Assembly (NCBI RefSeq): GCF_001269925.1
Contig: NZ_LHVO01000018.1
Location: 124,001 to 188,000, forward strand
DNA length: 64,000 bases
Origin: Pseudomonas sp. MIACH
GTDB lineage: Bacteria; Pseudomonadota; Gammaproteobacteria; Pseudomonadales; Pseudomonadaceae
Reading direction: 5' to 3'
Shown here: positions 27,569 to 36,826 of the stretch, piece after piece
Layout: every line of letters begins with the position of its first letter
Position numbering within the stretch: position 1 is the first letter of the stretch
Position numbers and translations under genes: made by a program
Notes under the pieces: model-generated
What the model was told of the DNA's origin: nothing
The model's input: the letters and a program-made list of their open reading frames with translations, nothing else
Databases searched by the model: none

Positions 27569-28081
27569 ATGCACACACCTGAACCCCACATCGTGATCCA
27601 GCGCTTTACCGAGGCCCACCTTGACGGTGTGGCGGCGCTCTATAACGAACCGGCCGTGTGCCGGCAGGTGCTGCAGATGCCGTTCCAGTCGGTGGATGTC
27701 TGGCGCAAACGCCTGGTCACCGACAACGAACGGCGCCTGCAACTGGTGGCGGTGCACGGCGGTGAGGTGATTGGCCAACTGGGCCTGGAACAGTACCTGC
27801 GCGTACGTCAGGCCCATGTCGGGTCGTTCGGCATGGGCGTGGCGACGGCCTGGCAGGGCAAGGGCGTCGGCTCGCGGTTGTTGACGGCCGCGCTGGACGT
27901 GGCCGACAACTGGATGAACCTGCACCGGGTGGAACTCACGGTGTACGCCGACAACGAAGCCGCGCACCACCTGTACCGCAAGTTCGGCTTCGAGGTCGAA
28001 GGGCGCTTGCGTGACTACGCCCTGCGCGATGGGGTGTTTGTCGACACCCTCAGCATGGCGCGCCTGCGCAAGTCGGCTTAA
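27569..28081 (+). CDS. GNAT-family N-acetyltransferase
   Basis: 170 residues. The acetyl-CoA-binding motif A is GVATAWQGKGVGSRLL (Q-x-x-G-x-G) and motif B is HRVELTVYADNEAAHHLYRKFGFEVEGRLRDYAL, placing it in the RimJ/PhnO/YhhY-like acetyltransferase group. The substrate is unknown. AAAGGA lies close before the ATG. It is convergent with the racemase and the stops overlap by four bases. Confidence 0.92.
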   Translation: MHTPEPHIVIQRFTEAHLDGVAALYNEPAVCRQVLQMPFQSVDVWRKRLVTDNERRLQLVAVHGGEVIGQLGLEQYLRVRQAHVGSFGMGVATAWQGKGVGSRLLTAALDVADNWMNLHRVELTVYADNEAAHHLYRKFGFEVEGRLRDYALRDGVFVDTLSMARLRKSA

Positions 28082-28770
28082 CCCTCCAGCGCAAACGCCA
28101 CCGCAGCCTGCGCATGCAGCTCGGTGGTGTCCAGCAGCGGCAGGTCGCTGTGTTCGGGCTTGACCAACAGGCTGATTTCCGTGCAACCGAGGATGACCGC
28201 CTGAGCGCCGCGTGCGGCCAGGGACTCGATGACCCGCAGGTAGACTTGGCGTGACGCCTCGCTGATCACGCCGACGCACAACTCCTCATAGATGATCCGG
28301 TGCACGGCGCGGCGCTCCTCCGCGTCCGGCACCAGCACGGTGAGGCCCTGGGCGGCCAGTCGCGACTTGAGAAAATCCTGCTCCATGGTGAACGCGGTGC
28401 CGAGCAAACCGACGGTCAGGGTACCGGCTGCCACCGCCGCCGCAGCGGTCGCATCGGCGATATGCAGGAACGGAATCGACACCGCCGCTTCGATACGCGG
28501 CGCCACCAAATGCATGGTGTTGGTACACAGCACCACACACTCTGCGCCGCCCGCCTGCAAACGGCGCGCGGCGTCTTCCAGGATCAGCGCGGCGTCATCC
28601 CAGCGCCCGGCATGCTGGGCTTGTTCCACCGGGCCGAAGTCCACGCTGTACATCAACACCTGCGCCGAGCGCAGCGGGCCGAGTTGGTCACGCACGCGCT
28701 GGTTGATGATGCGGTAGTACTCGGCGCTGGACTCCCAGCTCATGCCGCCGATAAGGCCGATGGTGCGCAT
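28078..28770 (-). CDS. Aspartate/glutamate racemase family protein
   Basis: 230 residues. IGLIGGMSWESSAEYYRIINQRV at the start, the first catalytic Cys in VVLCTNTMH and the second in VILGCTEISLLV; both are required for two-base racemisation. It is of the YgeA type, which interconverts amino acid enantiomers of broad range. D-amino acid production or recycling is the likely role. Confidence 0.93.
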   Translation of the reverse strand: MRTIGLIGGMSWESSAEYYRIINQRVRDQLGPLRSAQVLMYSVDFGPVEQAQHAGRWDDAALILEDAARRLQAGGAECVVLCTNTMHLVAPRIEAAVSIPFLHIADATAAAAVAAGTLTVGLLGTAFTMEQDFLKSRLAAQGLTVLVPDAEERRAVHRIIYEELCVGVISEASRQVYLRVIESLAARGAQAVILGCTEISLLVKPEHSDLPLLDTTELHAQAAVAFALEG

Positions 28771-28860
28771 GCGATGCTCCTGACAGGGAAAGTCGCTTCA
28801 CCTTACCCATCGGCCGCTGAATAGTCATACGCAGTTGCCCGCCAAATGACCGGAGCAGTT

Positions 28861-29070
28861 TCACATGTCCAGGTTGACCCAGCCCGGCCGGGGTTGCTCC
28901 GCTGCAACTGCCTGGATGGGTTTCCCTGTGGCTTGCTCGACGCGCCGAGCCACCTCCGGGTCGTCGGCGAACGGCAACATACTGGCTTCGTCCAGGCTCG
29001 TCTCGGATTGCCCACGCAGGCAATACTCCACCGCAGCGTACAGGCACACCACAATCAGGAAGCCCCACAT
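28861..29070 (-). CDS. Small membrane protein paired with orphan CcoN (PA4134-like)
   Basis: 69 residues beginning MWGFLIVVCLYAAVEYCLRG, one N-terminal transmembrane helix and a charged tail ending PRPGWVNLDM. Its ATG at 29070 lies one base after the ccoN stop, so the two are translationally linked. The same order, ccoN then a small gene, is found in P. aeruginosa for CcoN4 and PA4134 (from memory). It is a candidate accessory or stabilising subunit for the isolated oxidase subunit; function is not established. Confidence 0.7.
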   Translation of the reverse strand: MWGFLIVVCLYAAVEYCLRGQSETSLDEASMLPFADDPEVARRVEQATGKPIQAVAAEQPRPGWVNLDM

Positions 29071-29071
29071 A

Positions 29072-30499
29072 TCAGGCGATCCGCGCATCAAGCTGGGCCA
29101 CGCTCAGGTCTGCAACCCGCACGGTGCGCCAAGTGTTGTAGGCCATCAGCAACATGCCCGTGAGGAAAAATACTCCCCCCGCAAACCGCACCACAAACCC
29201 CGGATGGCTGGCCTGCAAGGCTTCGACAAACGAGTAGGTGAGGGTGCCGTCGTCGTTTACCGCGCGCCACATCAGGCCTTGGGTAATGCCGTTGACCCAC
29301 ATCGAGGCGATGTACAGCACCGTGCCGATTGTCGCCAGCCAGAAGTGCAGGTTGATCAGCGCCACGCTGTGCATCTGCTCGCGGCCGAAGACCTTGGGGA
29401 TCATGTGGTACAGCGAGCCAAAGGTGATCATCGCCACCCAGCCGAGCGCACCGGCGTGTACGTGGCCGATGGTCCAGTCGGTGTAGTGGGAGAGGGCGTT
29501 GACGGTCTTGATCGCCATCATCGGGCCTTCGAAGGTCGACATGCCATAGAACGCCAGGGACAGCACCAGGAAGCGCAGGATCGGGTCGGTGCGCAATTTA
29601 TGCCAGGCGCCGGACAAGGTCATCATGCCGTTGATCATCCCGCCCCAACTGGGCGCCAGCAGGATCAGCGACATCGCCATGCCCAGCGACTGCGCCCAGT
29701 CGGGCAGCGCGGTGTAGTGCAAGTGGTGCGGGCCGGCCCAAATGTACAAGGTGATCAAGGCCCAGAAATGCACGATGGACAGGCGATAGGAGTACACCGG
29801 CCGCCCGACCTGTTTGGGTACGAAGTAATACATCATCCCCAGAAAGCCGGTGGTCAGGAAAAAACCGACGGCATTATGCCCGTACCACCACTGCACCATC
29901 GCATCGGTCGCGCCGGAATACACCGGGTAGGACTTGAACCAATCCACCGGGATTGCCAGGTGATTGACCACGTGCAGCATGGCGATCACCACGATAAAGG
30001 CGCCGAAGAACCAGTTGCCCACGTAGATATGTTGGGTCTTGCGCCGTACCACCGTGGTGAAAAACACAATGGCGTAGGCCAGCCACACCACGGTCATCCA
30101 CACCGCGCCGGAGAACTCGATCTCGGCGTATTCCTTGGTGGTGGTGTAGCCCAGGGGCAGGCTGACCAGCATGATCACGATCACCGACTGCCAGCCCCAG
30201 AAGGTAAACGCGGCGAGGCGGTCGGAAAACAGGCGTACCTGGCAGGTCCGTTGCACCGCGTAATAGCTGGCGGCAAATTGCGCGCTGCCGGCGAAGCCAA
30301 AGATCACCAGGCTGGTGTGCAACGGCCGCAGCCGGCCGAACGTGGTCCAGGGCAAGTCCAGGTTCATCTCGGGCCACACCAATTGCGACGCGATCCACAC
30401 CCCCATGGCCATGCCCACCACACCCCATACGAGGGTGGCGATCACGAATTGGCGGACGACTTTATAGTTATAGGCCTGCTCGATTGTTGCGGTGCTCAT
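29072..30499 (-). CDS. ccoN: Orphan cbb3-type cytochrome oxidase catalytic subunit
   Basis: 475 residues with about twelve transmembrane helices. Haem and CuB ligands are visible in [37 protein letters not shown] and [14 protein letters not shown]. It is a complete haem-copper oxidase subunit I, but no ccoO, ccoP or ccoQ is beside it. It must borrow CcoO/CcoP from another locus, as shown for orphan CcoN3/CcoN4 in P. aeruginosa, where mixed enzymes differ in cyanide tolerance. GGAGG lies before the ATG at 30499; the in-frame upstream extension is not CcoN-like. Confidence 0.94.
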   Translation of the reverse strand: MSTATIEQAYNYKVVRQFVIATLVWGVVGMAMGVWIASQLVWPEMNLDLPWTTFGRLRPLHTSLVIFGFAGSAQFAASYYAVQRTCQVRLFSDRLAAFTFWGWQSVIVIMLVSLPLGYTTTKEYAEIEFSGAVWMTVVWLAYAIVFFTTVVRRKTQHIYVGNWFFGAFIVVIAMLHVVNHLAIPVDWFKSYPVYSGATDAMVQWWYGHNAVGFFLTTGFLGMMYYFVPKQVGRPVYSYRLSIVHFWALITLYIWAGPHHLHYTALPDWAQSLGMAMSLILLAPSWGGMINGMMTLSGAWHKLRTDPILRFLVLSLAFYGMSTFEGPMMAIKTVNALSHYTDWTIGHVHAGALGWVAMITFGSLYHMIPKVFGREQMHSVALINLHFWLATIGTVLYIASMWVNGITQGLMWRAVNDDGTLTYSFVEALQASHPGFVVRFAGGVFFLTGMLLMAYNTWRTVRVADLSVAQLDARIA

Positions 30500-30693
30500 G
30501 CTCAGTCCTCCCACGGTTCCAAGTGGCGGGCACTGTAGGAAACGCGGGAAAAACAAAACAGGCTCAGAAAAAGCTCATTACAGCGGATCAGTCGACAAGC
30601 ACGCCCACTGGCCTGTCAGCGTTAATCGTACGGTGAGCGGCCGCATCTGCCATGATCGGGCATCGCAATCTGGCACACCCAAGGAAATCCGCA

Positions 30694-31188
30694 ATGGACG
30701 ATGTACAGCAACTGGGCGAGATGCTTCGTCATTACGCCGACAGCGAAGCGCACAAGAAGCAGCAGTTCGATGTGCAGTCGGCCCGCTGGGCACAAAAGCT
30801 CGACGAGTTGTTCGGGCAGATCGAGCAATGGCTTGAGCCGGTCAAAACCGTCGGCTTGCTGGAGGTGCACCGTGAAGCCTATGTCGCCAGCGGGCCGAGC
30901 GTGCCGGTGGAGACCTCGACCTTCAAGACCCAGAAGCTGCTGGTGCAGATCACCGGTAAAACCGTGGAGTTCGTGCCCGAGGTTATGGGGGTGGGTGGCT
31001 TGATCTCGGTGTCGGTGATGGGCTTGACCGCTGCCCGGCACGGCAGCGTATCGCTGGTGCTGCCAGCTGAAAAAAACGATTGGTTGTGGAAAAAAACCAA
31101 CGGCCTGAAAGACCCGGACACCTTTAGCTTTGACGCCAACTTCCTGGCCTCGCAGTTGCAGAGCCTGATCCCCCGCGAACGCTGCTGA
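30694..31188 (+). CDS. Conserved hypothetical protein
   Basis: 164 residues. No family recognised. An N-terminal helical part (DVQQLGEMLRHYADSEAHKKQQFDVQ, Q- and K-rich, coiled-coil-like) is followed by a beta-rich part (KLLVQITGKTVEFVPEVMGVGG, GSVSLVLPAEKNDW). No signal peptide or transmembrane helix is seen, so it is probably cytoplasmic. AAGGAAA lies seven to ten bases before ATG 30694. It lies upstream of a DUF3313 lipoprotein in the same direction. Confidence 0.7.
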   Translation: MDDVQQLGEMLRHYADSEAHKKQQFDVQSARWAQKLDELFGQIEQWLEPVKTVGLLEVHREAYVASGPSVPVETSTFKTQKLLVQITGKTVEFVPEVMGVGGLISVSVMGLTAARHGSVSLVLPAEKNDWLWKKTNGLKDPDTFSFDANFLASQLQSLIPRERC

Positions 31189-31318
31189 GGGCGACCGCTT
31201 CGTACAGCGTTGAGGCGGGCTGCGGGTGTGTCAAACATTGGGTGCAAATAAGCATTTTTTGCCCAGGATTGGCTATACCCACAGCTCAATGCCTCAATGA
31301 TGATCGCCAAGGAGTTCA

Positions 31319-31993
31319 ATGATGAAACTAAGGCTAATGATCAGTACGCTGTGCGTCGCGTCAATTGCTATGGCTGGCTGCGCCAGCAAGGTCACCCAAC
31401 CGGACGAGTACTCGGGCTTTCTCTCCGACTACAGCCAACTCAAGGAAGCCAAGTCGCCGTCGGGGGCCGAGGTGATGCGCTGGGTCGATCCCAAGCTGGA
31501 CCTGAGTCGCTACACCGCGGTGTACATCGAACGGACGCAGTTCTACCCCAAGCCCCAGGCCACCGCGAAAATCCCCGACAGCACGCTCAATGGCATCAAC
31601 ACCTACTTCAACCAGGCGCTTAAGCGTGAGCTGGGCAAGTCACTGCCCCTGGCCAACGGTCCCGGCCCCGGTGTGATGGTAGTGCGCGCGGCGATCACCG
31701 CCGTCAGCAGCAAGACTGAGAGCCTCAAACCCTATGAATTCGTGCCTGTGGCCCTGGTGGCGGCGGCGGTGAGTACCGGCGCCGGCATCCGCGACCAGGA
31801 AACCACCCTCGGCACCGAGGCGCAGTTCCTCGACGGCGCCAACGGCAAGGTGCTTGCCCAGGTAGTGCGAAAAGGCACGGGCAAGCCGCTGTCCAACGAC
31901 TCGCAGGTGATGAAGGCCGATGACGTGAAAGGCGTGATCGATGGCTGGGCGTCGGACCTGCATCAGTCGTATGTGAAGCTGAAAAAACACTAA
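31319..31993 (+). CDS. DUF3313-like lipoprotein
   Basis: 224 residues. The lipobox IAMAGC puts the acylated Cys at residue 21 (20 if the second ATG is used). After it comes ASKVTQ, with no Asp at +2, so outer-membrane sorting is likely. Blocks YSGFLSDYSQLKE and DLSRYTAVYIERTQFYP match the DUF3313 family as I remember it. The function is unknown. Its stop overlaps the stop of the convergent gene. Confidence 0.85.
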   Translation: MMKLRLMISTLCVASIAMAGCASKVTQPDEYSGFLSDYSQLKEAKSPSGAEVMRWVDPKLDLSRYTAVYIERTQFYPKPQATAKIPDSTLNGINTYFNQALKRELGKSLPLANGPGPGVMVVRAAITAVSSKTESLKPYEFVPVALVAAAVSTGAGIRDQETTLGTEAQFLDGANGKVLAQVVRKGTGKPLSNDSQVMKADDVKGVIDGWASDLHQSYVKLKKH

Positions 31994-33006
31994 AACCCAT
32001 TGCGTGCCTGGCGGTTGTAGTAGCTGAGCAGGGCGTCGTAGCGACGGGTGACGACGTAGTAGTCGTCACTCAGTTGCTGTGGCGCAGCATGCGCCAGCCA
32101 ATCCTTGTGCAGCGTTTGCAGTGCCTCAAGGTACGCGTCGACATTGGGCTTCACGCTGTACCAGAGGTAAGCGGCGTCATCATTACGGTCTTTACGCGGA
32201 AGGCTGTTCAGGAACGCCTCACTGCCATCGCCGGCCTGCTGCACGCTGTTGGTCAGTGCCGCCAGGGCCTGCGGCGTCAGGCTGGCGTTGCGTACACCCT
32301 GGTCGATCTGGTTGACCGCCTGACGCGCCACGATCATGTAATTGAGCACATGCCAATGCAGGTCCTGACCGAAACGCGCCTCCAGCAAGGCCAGCTGTGC
32401 CGGGCGCAGGCGCTGTTCTTCACGGTCCAGGGAACGGCGCAGCTCGGCGGATATCGAGGTGTAGTCGGTGCCCTTGCTGATCAGCTCTTTCCTGAGCAAT
32501 GCCTCCATGTTTTCGTTGAAAAGCCGTTTATAGGCCGCCGACTGGGTGGTCGGATTCGATGGTGCGTTATCCGTGGCGATGGGCGTAAAGATATCCAGGC
32601 TCGCCACGAAACGGTCGGTCACCCCGACCAAGCGGCTGCCGGGCTGTTGATGTTCAAGTTTTAGGCTGATCCTGGGGCCGCAGATGTCCTTTTGGATCAG
32701 CCGCGCCCGGGGCTCGGTGGTGTCGCCGAACTCGTCGCGATTATTGGGGTAGGCGACGGCCGGCAGGTCTGGCTGTCGCTCGTTGCGTTCAGGGGTGATG
32801 AGCCGGTAGTACGTCAGCCGAGTGTCTCGGTCGACTCGGTTGACGCAATCGATGATCGGCGCCAGGGCGCTGGCGGTTGCGGTTTGGGGGCCGTCGCGCT
32901 GGTTCCACCACAACTCGACCAGGTGCACTTGCTTGCCCGCAGATGCAAGGCCGAAGAGCCCCATGACCAGTGCAATACCCAAGGCAATAAACCAATTGGA
33001 ATTCAT
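31990..33006 (-). CDS. DUF3829/YiiG-like exported protein
   Basis: 338 residues. An N-terminal signal or anchor (WFIALGIALVMGLFGLASA) is followed by a mainly helical domain resembling DUF3829/YiiG (YKRLFNENMEALLRKE, YMIVARQAVNQIDQG, DDYYVVTRRYDALLSYYNRQARNGF). The start has AGGAGG upstream and overlaps the J-domain gene stop by four bases, so the two form one operon. Role unknown; a link to envelope stress is guesswork. Confidence 0.75.
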   Translation of the reverse strand: MNSNWFIALGIALVMGLFGLASAGKQVHLVELWWNQRDGPQTATASALAPIIDCVNRVDRDTRLTYYRLITPERNERQPDLPAVAYPNNRDEFGDTTEPRARLIQKDICGPRISLKLEHQQPGSRLVGVTDRFVASLDIFTPIATDNAPSNPTTQSAAYKRLFNENMEALLRKELISKGTDYTSISAELRRSLDREEQRLRPAQLALLEARFGQDLHWHVLNYMIVARQAVNQIDQGVRNASLTPQALAALTNSVQQAGDGSEAFLNSLPRKDRNDDAAYLWYSVKPNVDAYLEALQTLHKDWLAHAAPQQLSDDYYVVTRRYDALLSYYNRQARNGF

Positions 33007-34550
33007 CGTCCGGCCTCCTGGCCATACCACTGTGCCTGGGTCGCGGGGGCCTGGCAGTGTTCTGCGCTACGCGGCATGCGGCTGCACAGGCGTTCGGTCC
33101 ACTGTTGCAGGCCCTGGTTGCGGGTGACCCGGTACTGGTTGTCATACAGCTTCAACCCGGCGAAAACGCTGATAACAACAACCACGCAAAATACCCTGGT
33201 CACCTTTGCCAATCGCGGCTGTTCGGCGGTCCAGGGTGTATGCCTGTTCGTAAAAGGGCGTTTGACCAGGCCGATGACAGCCAGCACGGCCACCAGCGTG
33301 AGGCCGGCGAGTGGGTTGAACAGGTAGCTCAGCAGCGCCACCAACACCATGCCGGGCAGCAGGTCGCGCAGCGGCAACAGCGGCAAATGTGTTGGGCTTA
33401 AGCCCCGTGGCAGGCGTTGGCTGAGGTGTTCGTCCTGCACGCGGTATTGGTGCGCCAGCGGGCGCCAGATATGCCAGGCCAGTCCGGCACCAACCACCGC
33501 CACCAGTGACCACAGCAGTCCTTTGCCCACCGTGGGCAGCAGGTTACCGGCCAAGGTCTCGGCATTCACCAGGGTCCCCGCCACGCAACTGAGCACCAGC
33601 GCAACGATCCAGGGCCAGGTGTCCAGGGCCGAGTCCCAGCCTTGCCAGAAATAAACGCTGCCACCGGGCATGGCTTCGACCAACGCGACATGGTCAGCGT
33701 AGAGGGTTGCGCTGAGGCGTTGGCACGCTTCCCAGTCGCTGTCGTTGAAGCGCTGGGCAAAGGCGCGGCGCTGGCCCAGGCTCATGGGCGCCAACAGCAG
33801 CCGCGCGGCGCGTTGCTGCGGGCTGTTGGGCGGTTCGGCGGCCAGCGCGTATTGGTGGGCGAGGAAAATCGGGCCTTGCTGGCGCTGCAACAGCCGCGCC
33901 CAATCCCCCGCCGGGCAGTCATGACCGGCGCCGCCATGCCAGTGCTGGCCGGCGCACACCGTGTCGAACACTGCGCTCGACCAGTAGTGACTCTGTGCAA
34001 GCAGGCGGGCCAGCCAGTGGTTGAACCACTCGGCATGGGGATGATTGTTCACCCAGGGATGTTCGGAACGTGCGGCATAGGCAGCCAGGAAAGCGGCCTC
34101 GTCCTGTTGCTCCAGAGCCTGGCGCAACGGGTTCTGTAGGGCGCTGCGGTGCTTGCGCTCGAGCTTTTCGATCAGCTCGTCGGGCAACTCCAGGCGTTGC
34201 CAGGCCGTCAGCCAGTTGAAGGTTTCAAAGGCCCAGCGGGCTTCTTCGGGGGTGAGATGCCCCTCGATAGCGCGCAGCAATAGATGGATTTCAAAGTGCA
34301 GCGCACTGCCATTGGCCATTGCCGCTTGATACTGCCCGCCCAGGCTAGCGCCCCGGGTTTCGATAACGACTTCGTCAGCGTCCTGCCGGCTTTGGCTCCA
34401 CTCCAGCGCAGCCTCGTAGGCTTCGCGCAGGCGCTGGAAACCTTCGGGGTCGTCATCCGGCCGGGTTTTCTTCAGTAGCGCCGCATAGGTGCGCTTGATC
34501 GTGCGGCTATCGGCATCCGGCGCCAGGCCAAGGACATTCCAGCAAGTCAT
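33003..34550 (-). CDS. J-domain membrane protein with RPD in place of HPD
   Basis: 515 residues. The N-terminal 60 residues look like a J domain (CWNVLGLAPDADSRTIKRTYAALLKK, GFQRLREAYEAAL), but the tripeptide that normally activates Hsp70 ATPase is R30-P-D rather than H-P-D. A long helical, Trp-rich middle part follows. Near residues 310-430 there are four or so hydrophobic helices (WPWIVALVLSCVAGTLV, LLWSLVAVVGAGLAWHIW, LLPGMVLVALLSYLF, LTLVAVLAVIGLV). It is operonic with the DUF3829-like gene. It may be a J-like scaffold without classic co-chaperone activity. Confidence 0.85.
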   Translation of the reverse strand: MTCWNVLGLAPDADSRTIKRTYAALLKKTRPDDDPEGFQRLREAYEAALEWSQSRQDADEVVIETRGASLGGQYQAAMANGSALHFEIHLLLRAIEGHLTPEEARWAFETFNWLTAWQRLELPDELIEKLERKHRSALQNPLRQALEQQDEAAFLAAYAARSEHPWVNNHPHAEWFNHWLARLLAQSHYWSSAVFDTVCAGQHWHGGAGHDCPAGDWARLLQRQQGPIFLAHQYALAAEPPNSPQQRAARLLLAPMSLGQRRAFAQRFNDSDWEACQRLSATLYADHVALVEAMPGGSVYFWQGWDSALDTWPWIVALVLSCVAGTLVNAETLAGNLLPTVGKGLLWSLVAVVGAGLAWHIWRPLAHQYRVQDEHLSQRLPRGLSPTHLPLLPLRDLLPGMVLVALLSYLFNPLAGLTLVAVLAVIGLVKRPFTNRHTPWTAEQPRLAKVTRVFCVVVVISVFAGLKLYDNQYRVTRNQGLQQWTERLCSRMPRSAEHCQAPATQAQWYGQEAGR

Positions 34551-34680
34551 GTGCAGTGCAACTCCTTAGGCAATCGCGCGCACATTACCTGTTTTACGGG
34601 TCGATAAACCAGCGGTAGGCGGGGTTAGCGCTCGCGGCAGGACTGGCCCGGTCTGGCCCTGCGGCGACCGGGCACGGGTG

Positions 34681-36081
34681 TTACTTAAGCGGCGTCAACG
34701 GCGGCAGCTTCCACTGGCCGTTACCCACTTCAGGCTTGGGCAGGTAAATCCGCAGTACGGCGTAAAACGGACCCGGTGGGGCCGGCAGCCAGTTGCTCTG
34801 CTCGGCCTTCGGTGGCTCGTGGTGCTGCAAAGCCAGGGTCAGGCCACCGTCGGCGTCCCGCTTGAGGCTGGAGAGCATGCGCGAGTTGATCAGGTAGCGT
34901 TTCTTGTGGTTGGGCACCAGTTGCTTGGTCTTGGCGTCGTACATGGTCAGCGACCAGAACGCGTCGGCTGGTGGCAGTTGGTCCTTGGCGAAGTGCACGG
35001 TGTAGCTGTGACGTGCGCCGTTGGCGGGCTTGCCTTCGCTGTCGACGACGTAGCTCAGGTGCGCGGCTTCATCGCTGGAGTTGCCGAAAATGCGCAGGTC
35101 GGCGCCGGCATAGCGGTACAGGTAGTTGTTGTTCAGGTGGTCGCGGCTGCCGTACAAGTCGCCATTGGTGACCTGGTGCGTGTCGAGCTTGTCCTTTTTG
35201 AACGCGGAGAACTCGGCGCGGGCATCGGAGATCCCGTCATCCAGGGCCTTGCGCTGTTCGGCGGTCAACTGGTTGACCTTGAAGGGCGCGCCTGGCGCAA
35301 TGCCGATCTTGGCAAAGCGCGCCAGCAGGTCTTTCTCACTGTCCTGGGGCGCGGCGAAGGCCAGCATGAAGTTCAGGTAGCGAAACAGCTGCGGGCCTTC
35401 GGTCATGGCGGCCATCGGCTTGGGCCACTCGACCTTCGGCGCCTTGGGCGGTGCGGCTTGTTTGACGTAGTTACTCAAGGACTGCACTTTGTAGCCGTTC
35501 TGGATCTGCTTGACCTTGTTCAGGTCCTTCTCGTCGAACAACTGCGTGCGGTACAAGGCATAGGCAATGTTGCTTTCGCTGTACACCACACGGTCCACGT
35601 CGACCGGCTGCTGACCTTTCCAGTCAGGGCCGGCGATCATGTAATGGCCGCCATTGTTGCCGGTGCTGCGGGTGCCCAGGTAGGCGAAGTTCTGGGTATA
35701 GAGGTCGATCAACTGCACCGAGTAGTAACGGTCGTCTTCGATCTTGGGCAGCGTCAGGACCTGGGGCTCGCTGCGCAGGTCCAGCCAGACGAAGGAGTAG
35801 GGCGTGTCCGGGTTCGGGGTGACGCCGGCGCTGTCCTTGGGGGTGAAGACCTGGGCAGTGCTGCCGATGTGATTGAACGGTGCCTTGAAGTTGGCACCGC
35901 CCTTGTCGACGGCCTGGGTGTAGAGCGTCTTGTACATCTCCACCACCGGGAAGCCATACAGGTAGGCTTCTTTGGCAATGGCACGGGCTTCGCTGGGCGT
36001 GGCGGTGAAATCAGCCCAGGCGCCGGTACTCATGAGTATCGAGAGGCTCGCCAACAGCAGGCGCGTCGGTTTTCCAATCAT
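34681..36081 (-). CDS. DUF1254/DUF1214 exported protein
   Basis: 466 residues. The signal peptide ends STGAWA before DFTATPSEARAIAKEAYLYGFPVVEMYKTLY, the DUF1254 opening. The DUF1254 domain occupies roughly 40-170 (TPNPDTPYSFVWLDLRSEP) and DUF1214 roughly 330-450 (FWSLTMYDAKTKQLVPN, NWLPAPPGPFYAVLRIYLPKP). These proteins are periplasmic and of uncertain function; some are annotated as cell-envelope proteins. There are no operon partners. Confidence 0.92.
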   Translation of the reverse strand: MIGKPTRLLLASLSILMSTGAWADFTATPSEARAIAKEAYLYGFPVVEMYKTLYTQAVDKGGANFKAPFNHIGSTAQVFTPKDSAGVTPNPDTPYSFVWLDLRSEPQVLTLPKIEDDRYYSVQLIDLYTQNFAYLGTRSTGNNGGHYMIAGPDWKGQQPVDVDRVVYSESNIAYALYRTQLFDEKDLNKVKQIQNGYKVQSLSNYVKQAAPPKAPKVEWPKPMAAMTEGPQLFRYLNFMLAFAAPQDSEKDLLARFAKIGIAPGAPFKVNQLTAEQRKALDDGISDARAEFSAFKKDKLDTHQVTNGDLYGSRDHLNNNYLYRYAGADLRIFGNSSDEAAHLSYVVDSEGKPANGARHSYTVHFAKDQLPPADAFWSLTMYDAKTKQLVPNHKKRYLINSRMLSSLKRDADGGLTLALQHHEPPKAEQSNWLPAPPGPFYAVLRIYLPKPEVGNGQWKLPPLTPLK

Positions 36082-36267
36082 GTTGTTGCGTCCTTCCAAA
36101 GTTCGTTTGACTGACGGGGAATAAAGGCGACGAGTTTCCTGTTTTATTTCCCGAACGTCACGTTAATCCCTGCGAATAACGTGAACTCATCAATGCCGAC
36201 CTCTACGGCGACTTGAACCTGCTTATTCCTGCCTCGCCTGGCTGGGTGGTGCTATACCGGCGACGGG

Positions 36268-36633
36268 TCAGGCGGCAGGCAGCATCGACTTGACCTTGTC
36301 GCGCAATTGATCAATGGAGAACGGCTTGGCGATCACTTGCATACCTGTGGGCACATCGATGTTCTCGGCATAGCCGCTGGCGAACAGGATAGGCAGGGTG
36401 GGGCGCAATTCACGTACCTTGGCCGCCAATTGCTTGCCGTCCATGTCCGGCAGGCCGACGTCGGTCATCATCAGGTCGATGACCTGAGCGGTATTTTCAA
36501 CGGTCTTCAAGGCTTCTTCAGCGTCGGCAGCTTCAAGCACCAGGAACTCCAACTCTTCGAGCACATCAACGATCAGCATACGCACGATGGCATCGTCTTC
36601 GACGACAAGGATGGTGGAGGAGACTGCGGACAT
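36268..36633 (-). CDS. Single-domain response regulator
   Basis: 121 residues, one receiver domain with acidic pocket ILVVEDDAIVR, phospho-acceptor Asp in LMMTDVGLPDMDG, Ser/Thr switch region PILFASGYAE and Lys in VIAKPFSIDQL. No output domain, so it acts in a relay or by protein contact. Its close likeness to the C-terminal receiver of the hybrid kinase at 47261-48931 suggests a related pathway. The upstream gene is the large toxin-like protein, 194 bases away on the same strand. Confidence 0.92.
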   Translation of the reverse strand: MSAVSSTILVVEDDAIVRMLIVDVLEELEFLVLEAADAEEALKTVENTAQVIDLMMTDVGLPDMDGKQLAAKVRELRPTLPILFASGYAENIDVPTGMQVIAKPFSIDQLRDKVKSMLPAA

Positions 36634-36826
36634 AATGAGGGTTCCCGAAAAAATGGAGGTGCAGGTCTTTAGCGGTTGAAAGACCATGCTCTAATGAGTC
36701 GCGTCAATCTCGGCAAGTTCCGTTGGCGGGCGCATTGTGACGGGTATAACGGAAAATGTCCCGCCAGCACAGTGAGTGTACGCAGGCTGCCCCAGCCTGT
36801 TGCAGGGCTGGGGTCAACCCGTTGAG

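Noticed and set aside
28865..30538. Plus-strand open frame over ccoN
   Set aside because: His/Gln-rich low-complexity translation with no domain, antisense to an unmistakable oxidase gene.
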